Positions 43,166 through 53,663 of a stretch of DNA of 64,000 bases are shown piece after piece (positions within the stretch are counted from its first letter, which is position 1; each line of letters starts with the position of its first letter). Both the position numbers and the translations under genes were made by a program. This DNA is from Bacteroides rodentium JCM 16496 (GTDB lineage: Bacteria; Bacteroidota; Bacteroidia; Bacteroidales; Bacteroidaceae), in assembly GCF_000614125.1 (NCBI RefSeq), contig NZ_BAKJ01000011.1:51901-115900 (forward strand), read 5' to 3'. The notes under the pieces are model-generated. The model did not search any database and was not told where the DNA came from. It worked only from the letters and a program-made list of their open reading frames with translations.

Positions 43166-43243
43166 CTTATATTTACGATTTAATTATTTACGATTGATAT
43201 AGCCATTATTTCATGGCTTACGGTTAGTGGTCTCTCTATAAGT

Positions 43244-44485
43244 TTATTCATCCCTGATGGCTGCAATTGGCTTGATTGCCATGGCGCGATAGGCAGGTGC
43301 CAGTCCGGCAAGCACTCCTAATGCGATGAGGAGGATGCAGGTTCCGATAGCCAGTCCGAATGAAACCTGGTAGTGGGTTTTGATAACTCCAGGGTCATTG
43401 GCGGCCTTTTCAAGTATTTGCAGTACAAATACGGCAAAAGAAATACCTGCCATACCCGCTATAGTGGTCAGCACCATGCTTTCCGAAAGAATTTGTTGCA
43501 GAATGTCTTTAGGACGGGCACCTATGGCACGGCGTATGCCTATTTCCGTTGTGCGCTCCTTGACGGTTACCATCATGATATTCGATACGCCGATAGCTCC
43601 GGCAAACAGCGTCCCCAAACCTACCATCCAGATTAGAAAGCGCACTCCAATCATCAGGTTGTCCATCATGGAGAACATAGCTTCCGCATTCAGAAGCATG
43701 ACGGCTTGTTTGTCATCGGGAGCAATGTAGTGCGCCGCTTTTACAAGACGTTCCACTTCGGGCTGCACATCTTTCACTTTTACTCCCGGTTTCATGATGA
43801 AACATACTACATGCAGTTTCTTTCCGAGGTTGTAGGTCTGTTGCATGGTGGAAAAAGGCAATGTAATGGCCTCAGAGGCCTGCCCTTGTATATTGACATT
43901 GCCTTCGGATGAACACATTCCGATAACCCGGTAATAGATACCATTCACCCGGACATATTTGCCGCAGGGGTCTTCACCGGGTTTGAAGAGGCTTTCATAA
44001 ACACGTTTGCCGATTACACACACTTTACGTGACTCTTTAATGTCGACATCATTGATGAAACGTCCATAGGTCATCTCCTGATGTTCTATCTGTTCATATT
44101 CGGGATACAAGCCTTTCACACTACAGTCGTACTTGTTGTCTCCGTAGACAGCCACTTGTCCCCATAAGGCAATGGAAGGCGTAGCAAGCGCCACACCGTC
44201 CACATTGCGTACACGGTCCACATCTTCCATCTCCAAATCCCACCATCGTCCTTTGCGAAAACCTTTATAAGCCTCGCTTGTCTTTTGTGCAGCGATAAAG
44301 CCCGAGTTGGTTGCAAATCCTTCGAACTGGGATTTTAGTTCTTCCTGCATGCCCTGGCCGCCACCGATAAGCGCCACCAGCATAAAGATACCCCAGAATA
44401 CGCCGAATGCTGTAAGCAGGCTTCTCGTTTTGTTCCTTGTTATTGTGATGAGGATTTCCTCACACGTATCTATGTCTATTCTCAT
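43244..44485 (-). CDS. MacB/FtsX-type ABC permease (second of two)
   Basis: 413 residues: one N-terminal membrane helix (about 18-40), a large periplasmic domain (about 45-270) and three C-terminal helices, ending AYRAMAIKPIAAIRDE. VKERTTEIGIRRAIGARPKD is the FtsX-family coupling region. It lacks a fused ATPase, supplied by the gene at 45804. Related to the permease just upstream, so the pair may form a heterodimer. Confidence 0.85.
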   Translation of the reverse strand: MRIDIDTCEEILITITRNKTRSLLTAFGVFWGIFMLVALIGGGQGMQEELKSQFEGFATNSGFIAAQKTSEAYKGFRKGRWWDLEMEDVDRVRNVDGVALATPSIALWGQVAVYGDNKYDCSVKGLYPEYEQIEHQEMTYGRFINDVDIKESRKVCVIGKRVYESLFKPGEDPCGKYVRVNGIYYRVIGMCSSEGNVNIQGQASEAITLPFSTMQQTYNLGKKLHVVCFIMKPGVKVKDVQPEVERLVKAAHYIAPDDKQAVMLLNAEAMFSMMDNLMIGVRFLIWMVGLGTLFAGAIGVSNIMMVTVKERTTEIGIRRAIGARPKDILQQILSESMVLTTIAGMAGISFAVFVLQILEKAANDPGVIKTHYQVSFGLAIGTCILLIALGVLAGLAPAYRAMAIKPIAAIRDE

Positions 44486-44490
44486 AATCT

Positions 44491-45749
44491 TTAATCTGCT
44501 CTAAGTGCTTCAATAGGACTGATACTTACCGCTTTCTTAGCCGGGAAGAACCCAGCCAACGTACCCGCTATGATAAGGGTCAGGGTAGCTTGGATAGCAA
44601 TACTGAGGTCTACGGTGGGATCGGAGAACATGGTCTGCTGGAACATGCCGGCATCCATCGTCTGGCTACCGAAAGCAGAGTTCATCCATTCTGTCACCCC
44701 GATGCCTGCCACCATACCAATATAACCGAATAGCGTAGTGATAGTCACGCTTTCCACAATAATCAGCCAAAGGATGGAGAAAGGTTTTGCTCCCAATGCC
44801 TTACGGATACCAAATTCCCGGGTACGTTCTTTCACGGTAATCAGCATTATGTTCGACACGCCGACAATCCCACTCAACAGTGTAAAGATACCGATAACCC
44901 AGATTGCAGTCCGGAGGATACCCATTGCATTCTGTGTCTGCAGATAGTTGGTGAAACGGTTCCATATCCATATGGCGCTCTCATCCGTGGGGTCAAAGCG
45001 GTGATTGGTGGCAATAGCCTTGCGGTATTCTTTTTCAAAGGCTTCGTTACTTTCTATGCTGTGCAGGTTCTTGGTCGTAAAGATGATGTTATTCAGCTTG
45101 TCTCCTTTATTATAGATGGTCTGCAAGGTGGAGAAGGGATATACGCTTCGTTTGCCTCGCGGTCTCCCTGGTCATTGTAGAGGCCTACTACTTGATAGGC
45201 CACTCCGCTGGCATTGACAAATTGTCCGATGGGATCGGTATGCGTTTTGCCGAAAAGGATATCTGCAGATTTCTTATGGAGGATGATGACTTTACGCCGG
45301 TCTTTCAGGTCGTTGTAGTTGATGAAACGTCCGTCCGCTGTTTTCACGGTTTCCACTTCGGTGTAGTTGGGATATACGCCCAGCAGAGAGATATTGATAT
45401 ATTCTTGTCCGAAGCTGACGTTTACATTACTTTGACGCACGGTGGCACCGGCACTGATGACATTTTCAGTGAATTGCTTCTCCGTGTCATCCATGTCCCG
45501 GTTGTCCAGTTGGACGCGGCGTCCTTCTTTCAGACCGTCGTATGACTTGGTGGTCCAGCCGGGGAAGATGCGGATAGAGTTCAAGGCACGCTCCGACGCA
45601 TTTTGCTCGAAGGCATGTATGATACCGTTTCCGGCTCCGAGCAACACAATGAGCATGAAGATTCCCCATGCCACGGCAAAGCCCGTCAGGAATGTACGCA
45701 GTTTGTTGCGTTTGATGGTTCCGTATATTTCTTGCCAAAGGTCTATCAT
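44491..45749 (-). CDS. MacB/FtsX-type ABC permease (first of two), apparent frameshift
   Basis: First frame 45749 to about 45138, ending NEAYIP; the second resumes as LQTIYNKGDKLNNIIF and runs to 44491. One extra C in the CCC at 45136-45138 restores EAYIPFSTLQTIYNKG and a protein of about 419 residues. The same fold as the next gene: one helix, a periplasmic domain, then three helices with VKERTREFGIRKALGAKPFS. Likely partner of that gene in one transporter. Confidence 0.82.
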
Positions 45750-45803
45750 TGATAATTAAAAATTAAGAATTAAAAATTAAAGGGGGAGGGGGCTCTTCCT
45801 TTA

Positions 45804-46520
45804 TTATTTCATGAATCCGTCTTTTCCGAACGGGCTTGCATCGTGGTTCAGATTCGTCTCGATGCTACCTATGATACCGTCCTTGATGTGGATAATCTTG
45901 TCCGTCTGGTTGGCAACACCGCTTTCGTGGGTCACGACTACGATGGTCATTCCCGTATCGTGCAGCTCCTTTAGAATCTGCATCACCTCTACGGAAGTCT
46001 TGCTGTCGAGCGCGCCGGTAGGTTCATCGGCAAGGATAATCTGCGGTTGGGTAATGAGGGCACGGGCGATGGCTACACGTTGTTTCTGTCCACCGGACAT
46101 CTCATTCGGCATGTGGTGTGCCCACTCTTTCAGCCCCAGGCGGTCCAGATATTCCAGTGCCAGCGCATTACGTTTGCGGCGGCTCACTCCTTGATAAAAG
46201 AGGGGAAGCGCCACATTCTCCACTGCGTTCTTGAAGGAAATGAGATTGAAGGACTGGAAGATGAAACCAATCATACGGTTGCGGTACTCGGCTGCCTTCG
46301 TTTCGCTGAGGTTCTTGATGAGGGTACCGCTCAGATAATATTCCCCCGTGTCGTAACTATCCAGAATACCCAGTATATTGAGTAAAGTGGACTTTCCCGA
46401 ACCCGATGAGCCCATGATGGAAACAAATTCGCCTTTCTGAATGTCGAGGTTGATGCCTTTGAGCACATGCAGCGGTGCTCCGTTGTTGTAGGTCTTGTTA
46501 ATGTCTTTTAGTTGTATCAC
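45804..46520 (-). CDS. ABC transporter ATP-binding protein (MacB/LolD type)
   Basis: 238 residues with Walker A GSSGSGKSTLLN near residue 38, Q loop FIFQSFNLI, signature MSGGQKQRVAIARAL and Walker B ILADEPTGALDSKT. LolD/MacB-type proteins power exporters with FtsX-type permeases. First gene of the operon; the substrate (drug, peptide or lipid) cannot be told from sequence. Confidence 0.9.
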   Translation of the reverse strand: MIQLKDINKTYNNGAPLHVLKGINLDIQKGEFVSIMGSSGSGKSTLLNILGILDSYDTGEYYLSGTLIKNLSETKAAEYRNRMIGFIFQSFNLISFKNAVENVALPLFYQGVSRRKRNALALEYLDRLGLKEWAHHMPNEMSGGQKQRVAIARALITQPQIILADEPTGALDSKTSVEVMQILKELHDTGMTIVVVTHESGVANQTDKIIHIKDGIIGSIETNLNHDASPFGKDGFMK

Positions 46521-46696
46521 TGTTTTCCCTGTTTATTGCTTTACTCTTATTAATTTTCACTATTAGACGTAGCAATGCTACGAAAAGTTGCAAAAGTTGC
46601 AAACTTTTTTAAAAAAAGATTTTGCAGTGTCGTTTTTCTTTGTGATTTTTGTAACCACGAATGTGATTAACTAACCCTTTAAACAAAAGTAATATC
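46521..46696. other. Divergent intergenic region, exporter operon and ROK kinase
   Basis: 176 bp, AT-rich, holding both promoters. No clear TAnnTTTG match with good -33 spacing was found on either strand. Confidence 0.5.
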
Positions 46697-47677
46697 ATGA
46701 ATTCAAACATGGAAAAGCCCTATGTAGTGGGCATTGACATAGGCGGAACAAACACCGTCTTTGGTATTGTAGACGCACGCGGAACTATTATTGCAAGCAG
46801 TTCCATCAAAACCGGAGCTTATGAGGACGTCAATGATTACGTAGACGAAGTTTGCAAGAATCTGTTGCCGCTCATTATTGCCAACGGTGGCGTAGATAAG
46901 ATAAAAGGTATCGGTATCGGTGCTCCTAACGGAAACTATTACAGCGGTACTATTGAGTTTGCCCCGAACCTTCCCTGGAAGGGCGTAATTCCTTTGGCTG
47001 CCATGTTTGAAGAGCGCTTGGGTATTCCTACCGCTTTGACAAACGACGCCAATGCTGCCGGTATCGGTGAAATGACCTATGGTGCGGCTCGCGGTATGAA
47101 GGACTTTATCATGATTACGCTGGGCACCGGTGTAGGTAGCGGTATCGTTATCAACGGCCAGATGGTATATGGCCATGACGGTTTTGCAGGCGAGTTGGGA
47201 CATACTATTATCCGTCGCGAAAATGGTCGCCTCTGCGGATGCGGACGCCACGGCTGTCTGGAAACTTACTGTTCGGCTACGGGTGTGGCGCGTTCTGCAC
47301 GTGAGTTCTTGACTAAGAGTACCGAACCGAGTTTGTTGCGCGACATTCCGGCAGAAAACATTACTTCCAAGGATGTGTATGATGCAGCTGTGAAGGGGGA
47401 TAAGATTGCCCAAGAAATTTTTGAGTTTACCGGAACCATCTTGGGTGAGGCTTTGGCAGACTTCATCGCTTTCTCCAGTCCGGAAGCTATCGTATTGTTC
47501 GGCGGTCTGGCAAAAGCAGGCGACTATATCTTCAAGCCTATCCAGAAAGCCATTGACGACAATGTATTGAATATCTACAAAGGCAAGACCAAGTTACTGG
47601 CTTCCGAGTTGAAGGACTCTGATGCTGCTGTGCTGGGTGCCAGTGCGTTGGGCTGGGAACTGAGAGATATCAAGTAA
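46697..47677 (+). CDS. glcK: ROK-family glucokinase
   Basis: 326 residues (a start at 46709 is possible). ATP-binding motif GIDIGGTNTVFG at the start, catalytic aspartate in LTNDANAAGIGE, LGTGVGSGIVING, and a zinc site CGCGRHGCLETYC. It phosphorylates glucose in the cytosol, the usual entry to glycolysis in Bacteroides. Other hexoses are possible substrates for ROK kinases. Terminator at 47702. Single gene. Confidence 0.88.
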   Translation: MNSNMEKPYVVGIDIGGTNTVFGIVDARGTIIASSSIKTGAYEDVNDYVDEVCKNLLPLIIANGGVDKIKGIGIGAPNGNYYSGTIEFAPNLPWKGVIPLAAMFEERLGIPTALTNDANAAGIGEMTYGAARGMKDFIMITLGTGVGSGIVINGQMVYGHDGFAGELGHTIIRRENGRLCGCGRHGCLETYCSATGVARSAREFLTKSTEPSLLRDIPAENITSKDVYDAAVKGDKIAQEIFEFTGTILGEALADFIAFSSPEAIVLFGGLAKAGDYIFKPIQKAIDDNVLNIYKGKTKLLASELKDSDAAVLGASALGWELRDIK

Positions 47678-47701
47678 TTGATAGTAAGTAAACTGATAAA
47701 G

Positions 47702-47742
47702 AATCCTCCTTCGCCACTTAGTGGTGTAAGGAGGATTTTTTT
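47702..47742 (+). terminator. Terminator of the glucokinase gene
   Basis: AATCCTCCT...GGAGGATT with an inner CCAC/GTGG stem, then TTTTTTT. Confidence 0.85.
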
Positions 47743-47749
47743 AAAAAAG

Positions 47750-47782
47750 AAATCCTTGATAATGTTTAATTATCAAGGATTT
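47750..47782 (-). terminator. Terminator of tRNA-Lys
   Basis: Perfect 13-bp stem AAATCCTTGATAA / TTATCAAGGATTT; on the minus strand it is followed by CTTTTTT. Confidence 0.8.
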
Positions 47783-47801
47783 GCTGGCTTTTCGTTTTCT
47801 G

Positions 47802-47874
47802 TGAACCGCTTGGGGCTCGAACCCAAGACCCCAACATTAAAAGTGTTGTGCTCTACCTGCTGAGCTAGCGATTC
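47802..47874 (-). tRNA. tRNA-Lys (TTT)
   Basis: Minus-strand cloverleaf: acceptor GAATCGC/GCGGTTC (one T-G pair), anticodon stem CAACA/TGTTG with loop CTTTTAA (anticodon TTT), T arm TTGGG/CCCAA. CCA is not encoded. Confidence 0.93.
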
Positions 47875-47968
47875 AGACCTTATTGCTGTTAAGCGGGTGC
47901 AAAGATAGGCACTTTTGTTTAAAAAACAAATGGATTAAGGGAAAAAGTTTTGAGAACGACTTCTGCTT

Positions 47969-49095
47969 TTACTCTTCTTGTTGATTATCAGTCTGTTCAA
48001 ACTTGTGAATTTTTTCTCTGTTTATGATGAAACGTTGATAGTAGGAGAGCATAAGGGTGGTAAGCGGAAGTGCTATAATCATACCCAGCATACCCATCAA
48101 TGAGCCCCAAATTGATAAAGACAGTAGGATGATGGCAGGATTCAGGCCCGTAATCTTCCCCATGACACGCGGTACGATGAATCCGTCTTGAATGACTTGT
48201 ACTATTATGAATACCGCAAGGGCCGATGCAATGATAATCCAGAAGTTCCCTCCCGTATCCGCTGCTTTCAGTATGGCCAGCACGATGGTAGGTATAAAGC
48301 CGATAATCTGCAAATAAGGCACTAGATTTAAAGCGCCGATGAACAAGCCGAGCCCAATGGCCAGTGGGAAATCAATAATCAGAAAACCTATACTGAACAG
48401 AATACCGACACACAATGCCACGAACGCTTGTCCGCGGAAGTATCTGTTCATACCGTCTTTTATATCGTTCATCACACTGACTACGAAAGGCCGGTATTTT
48501 TGCGGTACCAGGTGGTCCATCCTTCGGCAATGCTTTCGTAATCCAGCAATATGAAAACTATATAGAGAAGAATGAGGAAGAAAGTGAAGAAACTGAACAG
48601 CAGATTGACGGATTCTGACAACAAGGACCAGAGCCGGGGAACGGTTTCCTTGATGGCGTTCAGCATATTCTCTTCCTTGAACAATTGGGTGACGAACTGG
48701 GTGTCTATGTTCTCACGAAGGAATTCAGAGAGTGTTTTGGGCACATTGCCGTTGTGGGTTCCGTTGGAAAAGTAGTCTATTACCAAATCTTTTACCCTGA
48801 CGAATTCGTCCATCATGGGAGGTACAAGCAGATAGAATGCGGTTCCTCCTACAATCAGAATACTGAACAAGGCGCAGAAGATGGATATGACCCGGTTCTT
48901 GAGCCTTAATCTGTACTGGAAGAAGGTGACCAGGGGGTATATCAGATAGGCAATGAGCCATGCGATGAAGAATGGCAGCAATACGCCGCTCAGACGCTTG
49001 AAGAGCATAAGGATGCCGATAATGATGACACCGAGTATGACACCGCGGATAAAACTGTCGAATGTAATCTTTTTGCGTTCCATAATGCTCTGCAT
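47969..49095 (-). CDS. AI-2E/PerM-family transporter, apparent frameshift
   Basis: First frame from 49095 (MQSIMERKKITFDSFIRGVI; MERKKITF at 49083 is an alternative start) to about 48515; second from there as HLVPQKYRPFVVSVMNDI to 47969. One extra C in the ACC at 48514-48515 joins them as EGWTHLVPQKYRP, giving about 375 residues. Seven or eight membrane segments with a soluble loop and the family tail GSLMGMLGMIIALPLTTLML. PerM/AI-2E permeases export small molecules; the substrate is unknown here. Confidence 0.82.
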
Positions 49096-49266
49096 GTTAG
49101 ATTTGGCACATTGTGCGCCAAGGGTGGATTGGTCTTTTTTTCATATCCGTTTCTATCTCCTCATGTTCTCCTCCCTCTCATCTCCCTGTCTAAGAAGTGG
49201 GACCAAGTAGGGACTTGGTAGGGAGCGGGTAGGAGGAAGGTCGGGATTGTCTTTTTTTAATGATGG
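49096..49266. other. Intergenic region between tdk and the transporter gene
   Basis: 171 bp. It holds a purine-rich stretch on the plus strand with a CCAAGT/ACTTGG pair (about 49202-49220). No gene supported; a weak terminator for tdk is possible. Confidence 0.4.
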
Positions 49267-49863
49267 CTATTGCTCTCTGTCCTTGCTGATGGCGTGTTGA
49301 TAGCACTCCCGGCATAGCGGTTCATACTCTTCGGTTTCTCCCAGCAGCACTTGCTTGTCATTCTTGACGGTGCGGTGGGAGAAAGAGGCGAGTTGGCCGC
49401 ATTTCACACAGATGGCATGCACTTTGGAGACTTCGTCTGCAATGGCACACAGTCCCGGCATAGGACCGAATGGAATACCGCGGAAGTCCATATCTAGTCC
49501 GGCTACAATGACGCGTATACCATTGTTGGCAAGCTGGTTGCATACATCAATCAGGCCGCTGTCAAAGAACTGGGCTTCGTCAATGCCCACTACATCTATC
49601 TCTGAAGTGAACAGCAGAATGCTGGCAGACGAGTCGATGGGAGTGGAGGCTATGGAATGACTGTCGTGCGATACCACATCGGCTTCGGAATAACGGGTGT
49701 CTATGGCAGGCTTGAATATCTCTACGCGTTGTTTGGCAAATTTTGCCCGTTTCAGTCTCCTTATCAGCTCTTCGGTTTTGCCGGAGAACATGGAACCGCA
49801 AATGACCTCAATTCTTCCCCTGCGTTTGGTCTCTTGTATATGATCTTCTGAAAATAATACCAT
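49267..49863 (-). CDS. tdk: Thymidine kinase
   Basis: 198 residues from [20 protein letters not shown] at 49863. Walker [16 protein letters not shown], the catalytic region [14 protein letters not shown], and zinc-binding CVKCG and CREC pairs at the C-terminus, as in type II thymidine kinases. It makes dTMP from thymidine in the salvage pathway. Gene and neighbours (transporter downstream) look like standard Bacteroides chromosome. Confidence 0.93.
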   Translation of the reverse strand: MVLFSEDHIQETKRRGRIEVICGSMFSGKTEELIRRLKRAKFAKQRVEIFKPAIDTRYSEADVVSHDSHSIASTPIDSSASILLFTSEIDVVGIDEAQFFDSGLIDVCNQLANNGIRVIVAGLDMDFRGIPFGPMPGLCAIADEVSKVHAICVKCGQLASFSHRTVKNDKQVLLGETEEYEPLCRECYQHAISKDREQ

Positions 49864-49973
49864 GCTTTCGAGTGTTATATTTAAGCGCAAAAGTAACACT
49901 TTTGTTTGCTTTCCGATATTTTTTCATTATTTATTTCTACATTTGTAGCGTTAACACGGACTGTGTAAAGGAT

Positions 49974-50237
49974 ATGCAAACCCTATTAAACGACATAGAA
50001 TTAGATATTCAGGAATTGAAATGTTTGATGCAGGCCATTTCAAGTGATGCCAATCCGACATTGAAGATTGTGGCAAAACGGAATATCCAGCAGATGAAGG
50101 CACGCTTGGAGGCGTTGCAAGAACTGCTTGAGGAGGCGCCAACGGCTGTTGTGCCGCCCCTGGAGGAACTCCCTGCTGTTACTACTCCTTTGGCCGGACC
50201 GGTGTCTCCGGTCGAACCGGTCGTCCTGATACAGTGA
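49974..50237 (+). CDS. Hypothetical protein, probable N-terminal half of the next frame
   Basis: 87 residues from MQTLLNDIELDIQELKCLMQ, helical, then a proline/valine-rich linker (PPLEELPAVTTPLAG). The stop overlaps the next frame. One extra base at 50231-50233 would join both into a single protein of about 180 residues, which the linker suggests. Confidence 0.45.
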   Translation: MQTLLNDIELDIQELKCLMQAISSDANPTLKIVAKRNIQQMKARLEALQELLEEAPTAVVPPLEELPAVTTPLAGPVSPVEPVVLIQ

Positions 50238-50515
50238 AGATGGTATGTGAAGAACCGGAAACAGTGCCTATTTTGGCAGAACGCATCAAGCCTGCCAAGG
50301 ACTTGAGGCATGCCATCAGTCTGAACGATTCATTCCGTTTTGTCCGCGAGCTGTTCGCAGGCGATGCTGCACGGATGAATGAAGTGGTACGCCGTTTGGG
50401 TGAGGCTCCTTCTTTGGACAAGGCTATGGATATTTTTGCTTCGGAAGTGCACCCGGATGAAGAAAATGAAGCCGCCGTCGATTTTATGGAACTCCTCAAA
50501 AAATATTTCAGCTAA
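50234..50515 (+). CDS. Hypothetical protein, probable C-terminal half
   Basis: 93 residues if a GTG at 50234 is used; MVCEEPE at 50240 is an alternative. It contains DLRHAISLNDSFRFVRELFA, a conserved stretch in Bacteroidales proteins of unknown function, usually C-terminal. It likely continues the previous frame. rsmI starts 13 bp downstream. Confidence 0.5.
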   Translation: MKMVCEEPETVPILAERIKPAKDLRHAISLNDSFRFVRELFAGDAARMNEVVRRLGEAPSLDKAMDIFASEVHPDEENEAAVDFMELLKKYFS

Positions 50516-50528
50516 ACAACCGATAAGT

Positions 50529-51203
50529 ATGGGAAAACTTTATGTAGTGCCTACCCCGGTAGGAAATTTGGAAGATATGACATTCCGTGCTATCCGGATT
50601 CTGAAAGAAGTGGATTTGATACTTGCTGAGGATACACGTACCTCCGGCATATTGCTGAAACACTTCGAAATAAAGAATGCGATGCAATCTCACCATAAAT
50701 TTAATGAACATAAAACGGTTGAAAGTGTTGTTAATAGAATAAAGGGGGGAGAAACTGTAGCTTTGATTTCGGATGCAGGTACGCCGGGTATATCCGACCC
50801 GGGCTTTCTGGTAGTCAGAGAGTGTGTGCGTAACGGCATCGAAGTGCAATGCCTGCCGGGAGCGACTGCTTTTGTACCGGCATTGGTGGCTTCCGGACTG
50901 CCGAATGAGAAGTTCTGTTTTGAAGGTTTCCTTCCACAGAAGAAAGGAAGGATGACCCGCCTGAAGGCATTGGCCGAGGAGCGTCGTACCATGGTGTTCT
51001 ATGAGTCTCCCCACAGATTGGTAAAAGCTTTGACGCAGTTTACCGAACATTTCGGTGCCGAACGTCAAGCTTCTGTTTCGCGGGAAATCTCAAAGATGCA
51101 CGAAGAAACGGTGCGTGGAACGCTTATAGAATTGATTGAACATTTCACGGCGAACGAACCGCGCGGTGAAATTGTGATTGTAGTAGCAGGAATAGACGAT
51201 TAA
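50529..51203 (+). CDS. rsmI: 16S rRNA (cytidine-2'-O-)-methyltransferase RsmI
   Basis: 224 residues from MGKLYVVPTPVGNLEDMTFR at 50529; the frame extends upstream but this start matches the family. Motifs: LILAEDTRTSGILLKHF, ISDAGTPGISDPG and FYESPHRL, the SPOUT-like/tetrapyrrole methylase fold. It methylates C1402 of 16S rRNA using SAM. Follows the two small frames by 13 bp. Confidence 0.92.
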   Translation: MGKLYVVPTPVGNLEDMTFRAIRILKEVDLILAEDTRTSGILLKHFEIKNAMQSHHKFNEHKTVESVVNRIKGGETVALISDAGTPGISDPGFLVVRECVRNGIEVQCLPGATAFVPALVASGLPNEKFCFEGFLPQKKGRMTRLKALAEERRTMVFYESPHRLVKALTQFTEHFGAERQASVSREISKMHEETVRGTLIELIEHFTANEPRGEIVIVVAGIDD

Positions 51204-51237
51204 ATAACTTCATTAACCAAACGTAAAACGAAAGCGT

Positions 51238-52114
51238 ATGAAAAAGTTAGCAGTTTTAATTGTATGCGCGGCTGTAATGGCTTCGTGTGACAGCTTCTCT
51301 GGTGGCAGTAAGAACCAGCTGAAAGCTGAAAATGATTCTTTATTGATGGAACTGACTCAGCGTAATGCTGAATTGGACGAGATGATGGGCACTTTCAATG
51401 ATATTTCAGAGGGATTCCGACAGATTAATGCAGCAGAGAGCCGTGTGGATTTGCAGCGTGGTGCTGTGGCAGAAGGCTCTTTGAATGCCAAGCAGCAGAT
51501 TGCGTCGGATATTGAGTTTATCCGTAAGCAGATGGAAGAGAACAAGGAGCAGATTGCCAAACTGCAGTCCATGCTGAAGAACAGTAAGAATAACTCTGCC
51601 CAGTTGAAGAGGGCTGTGGAGTCTTTGACTCAGGAGTTGGTGGCAAAGACCCAGCGTATCGAGGAATTGCAGGCTGAGCTGGCTTCCAAGAATATCCGTA
51701 TCCAGGAACTGGATGCTGCCGTAACCGGTTTGTCTACTGAGAAAGAAGCATTGACTGCCGAAAATGAGGCGAAGGCTCAAACCGTTGCCGAGCAAGATAA
51801 GGCACTCAATACAGCTTGGTTTGTGTTTGGCACAAAGAAGGAGTTGAAGGACCAGAAGATATTGACAAATACCGGACTTTTCAAAAAAGGCCAGGTGCTG
51901 AAAGATTCTGATATCAACAAGGACTACTTTACACAAGTGGATATCCGTACGACAAAAGAGATTAAACTATACTCTAAAGATGCTGATATCTTGACTACTC
52001 ATCCGCGGCTCTTATGCGTTGGAGAAAGATGATAAAGGACAGCTGACTTTGAAGATTACAAATCCGAAAGACTTCTGGAGTGTGTCCAAGTATTTGGTAA
52101 TCCAGGTAAAATAA
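51238..52114 (+). CDS. Coiled-coil lipoprotein, apparent frameshift near the end
   Basis: MKKLAVLIVCAAVMASCDSF shows a lipobox cysteine at residue 17. Then a long coiled coil (about 25-190), followed by a small C-terminal domain. The frame breaks at 52003-52006 after TTHP and continues one base off as GSYALEKDDKGQLTLKITNP to a TAA at 52112-52114, so the full protein is about 292 residues. Unlike the other breaks, this one needs an insertion or two missing bases. An envelope protein of unknown role, single gene. Confidence 0.7.
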
Positions 52115-52139
52115 CTCTGTTATAGATTGATACAGAACG

Positions 52140-52178
52140 GACGCAGGTTATTGGAATTGATAATCTGCGTCTATTTTT
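52140..52178 (+). terminator. Terminator of the lipoprotein gene
   Basis: GACGCAG (52140-52146) pairs with CTGCGTC (52165-52171), then TATTTTT. Confidence 0.75.
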
Positions 52179-52200
52179 ATCTCTCTCTTTCCTCTAAATT

Positions 52201-52899
52201 ATGGCATCCCGATATAAGAACCTGTTTTTTGACCTGGACGATACGCTTTGGGCATTTTCCCTTAATGCACGCGATACATTCGAAGAGATGTATCACAAGT
52301 ATGATTATGACCGTTTCTTTCGTTCTTTCCGGCATTTCTATACACTTTATCAGCATCACAATGTAGAGCTGTGGGAAGAATACGGCAGAGGGCAGGTCAG
52401 CAAGGAAGAGTTGAACCGTCGGCGTTTCCTATATCCTCTGGAGGCAGTAGGGGCAGGGGATACTGCTTTGGCCGAGGCTTTTTCTGATGATTTCTTTTCG
52501 GTCATTCCCACAAAAAGTCGGCTGATGCCGCATGCGTATGAGGTACTGGAATATTTGGCGGGGAAATATAACCTCTATATCCTTTCCAACGGCTTCCAAG
52601 AGCTGCAATGTCATAAGATGCGTTCGGCAGGCATTGACCACTTTTTTAAGAAGATTGTTCTCTCTGATGACATCGGTATCTTGAAGCCTTGGCCTGAAAT
52701 TTTTCATTTTGCCCTTTCTGCCACACAATCCGAGGTGCGTGATTCTTTGATGATAGGCGATAGTTGGGAGAATGATGTGGCAGGAGCCAAAGGAGTGGGT
52801 ATGCACCAAGTGTTTTATAATGTAACGGGGAAGGAAGAACTGCCTTTCCAACCGACTTATCATATCAGTAATCTGAAAGAATTGATGCAGATTCTGTGA
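52201..52899 (+). CDS. YjjG-like HAD nucleotidase
   Basis: 232 residues. HAD motif I FFDLDDTLWAF, motif II LSNGFQELQ, lysine region SDDIGILKPWPE and motif IV MIGDSWENDVAGAKG. The size and the LWAF motif match the YjjG group, which removes phosphate from noncanonical pyrimidine nucleotides. A cytosolic enzyme; the subgroup is inferred. Confidence 0.82.
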   Translation: MASRYKNLFFDLDDTLWAFSLNARDTFEEMYHKYDYDRFFRSFRHFYTLYQHHNVELWEEYGRGQVSKEELNRRRFLYPLEAVGAGDTALAEAFSDDFFSVIPTKSRLMPHAYEVLEYLAGKYNLYILSNGFQELQCHKMRSAGIDHFFKKIVLSDDIGILKPWPEIFHFALSATQSEVRDSLMIGDSWENDVAGAKGVGMHQVFYNVTGKEELPFQPTYHISNLKELMQIL

Positions 52900-52951
52900 C
52901 ATTGAAATTTTTAGTTGTACTTTTGTCTGCAGAAACGTATATTATACAGCT

Positions 52952-53602
52952 ATGGACACAATCTTACCTTTCGCTTTACTTTGTTTTACTTCCTTCTTTA
53001 CGTTGACAAACCCTCTTGGCACCATGCCGGTGTTTTTGACCATGACGCATGGAATGACGGACCGTGAACGACAGTCGGTAGTATCGCGCGCCACTTTGGT
53101 TGCCTTTATTACGATTATGGTTTTTACGTTTGCGGGACAGTTCCTCTTTAAGTTCTTCGGTATCTCCACCAATGGTTTCCGTATTGCCGGTGGAGTTATT
53201 ATCTTTAAGATTGGCTTTGATATGCTGCAAGCCCGTTATACCCCAATGAAGCTGAAAGACGAGGAAATCAAGACTTATGCCGATGATATTTCCATTACTC
53301 CTCTTGGAATTCCGATGCTTTGTGGTCCAGGTGCCATAGCCAATGCCATTGTGCTGATGCAGGATGCCCATACCATTCAGATGAAAGGAGTTCTTATAGG
53401 AATGATTGCCTTTATTTATCTGATTACCTTTTTCATATTGCGTGCTTCCACACGGCTGGTCAAAATCCTGGGTGAGACAGGAAACAATGTGATGATGCGT
53501 CTGATGGGGCTTATTCTGATGGTTATTGCCGTTGAGTGCTTTGTCAGTGGGGTGAAGCCGATATTGGTGGATATATTGAAAGAAGGAGTCCTCTTGAAGT
53601 AA
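52952..53602 (+). CDS. MarC-family membrane protein
   Basis: 216 residues with six membrane segments; TNPLGTMPVFLTMT at the start and ITPLGIPMLCGPGAIANAIV in the middle are the duplicated MarC motifs. The function of MarC proteins is unsettled; drug export was once proposed and not supported. Single gene with a terminator at 53604. Confidence 0.88.
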   Translation: MDTILPFALLCFTSFFTLTNPLGTMPVFLTMTHGMTDRERQSVVSRATLVAFITIMVFTFAGQFLFKFFGISTNGFRIAGGVIIFKIGFDMLQARYTPMKLKDEEIKTYADDISITPLGIPMLCGPGAIANAIVLMQDAHTIQMKGVLIGMIAFIYLITFFILRASTRLVKILGETGNNVMMRLMGLILMVIAVECFVSGVKPILVDILKEGVLLK

Positions 53603-53603
53603 A

Positions 53604-53643
53604 AAAGTCCATATCCAAAGTATATCTCCGGATACAGACTTTT
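53604..53643. terminator. Bidirectional terminator
   Basis: AAGTCcaTATCC pairs with GGATAcaGACTT between convergent genes, with A and T runs on either side. Confidence 0.65.
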
Positions 53644-53663
53644 CACACTTTATTACAACACAC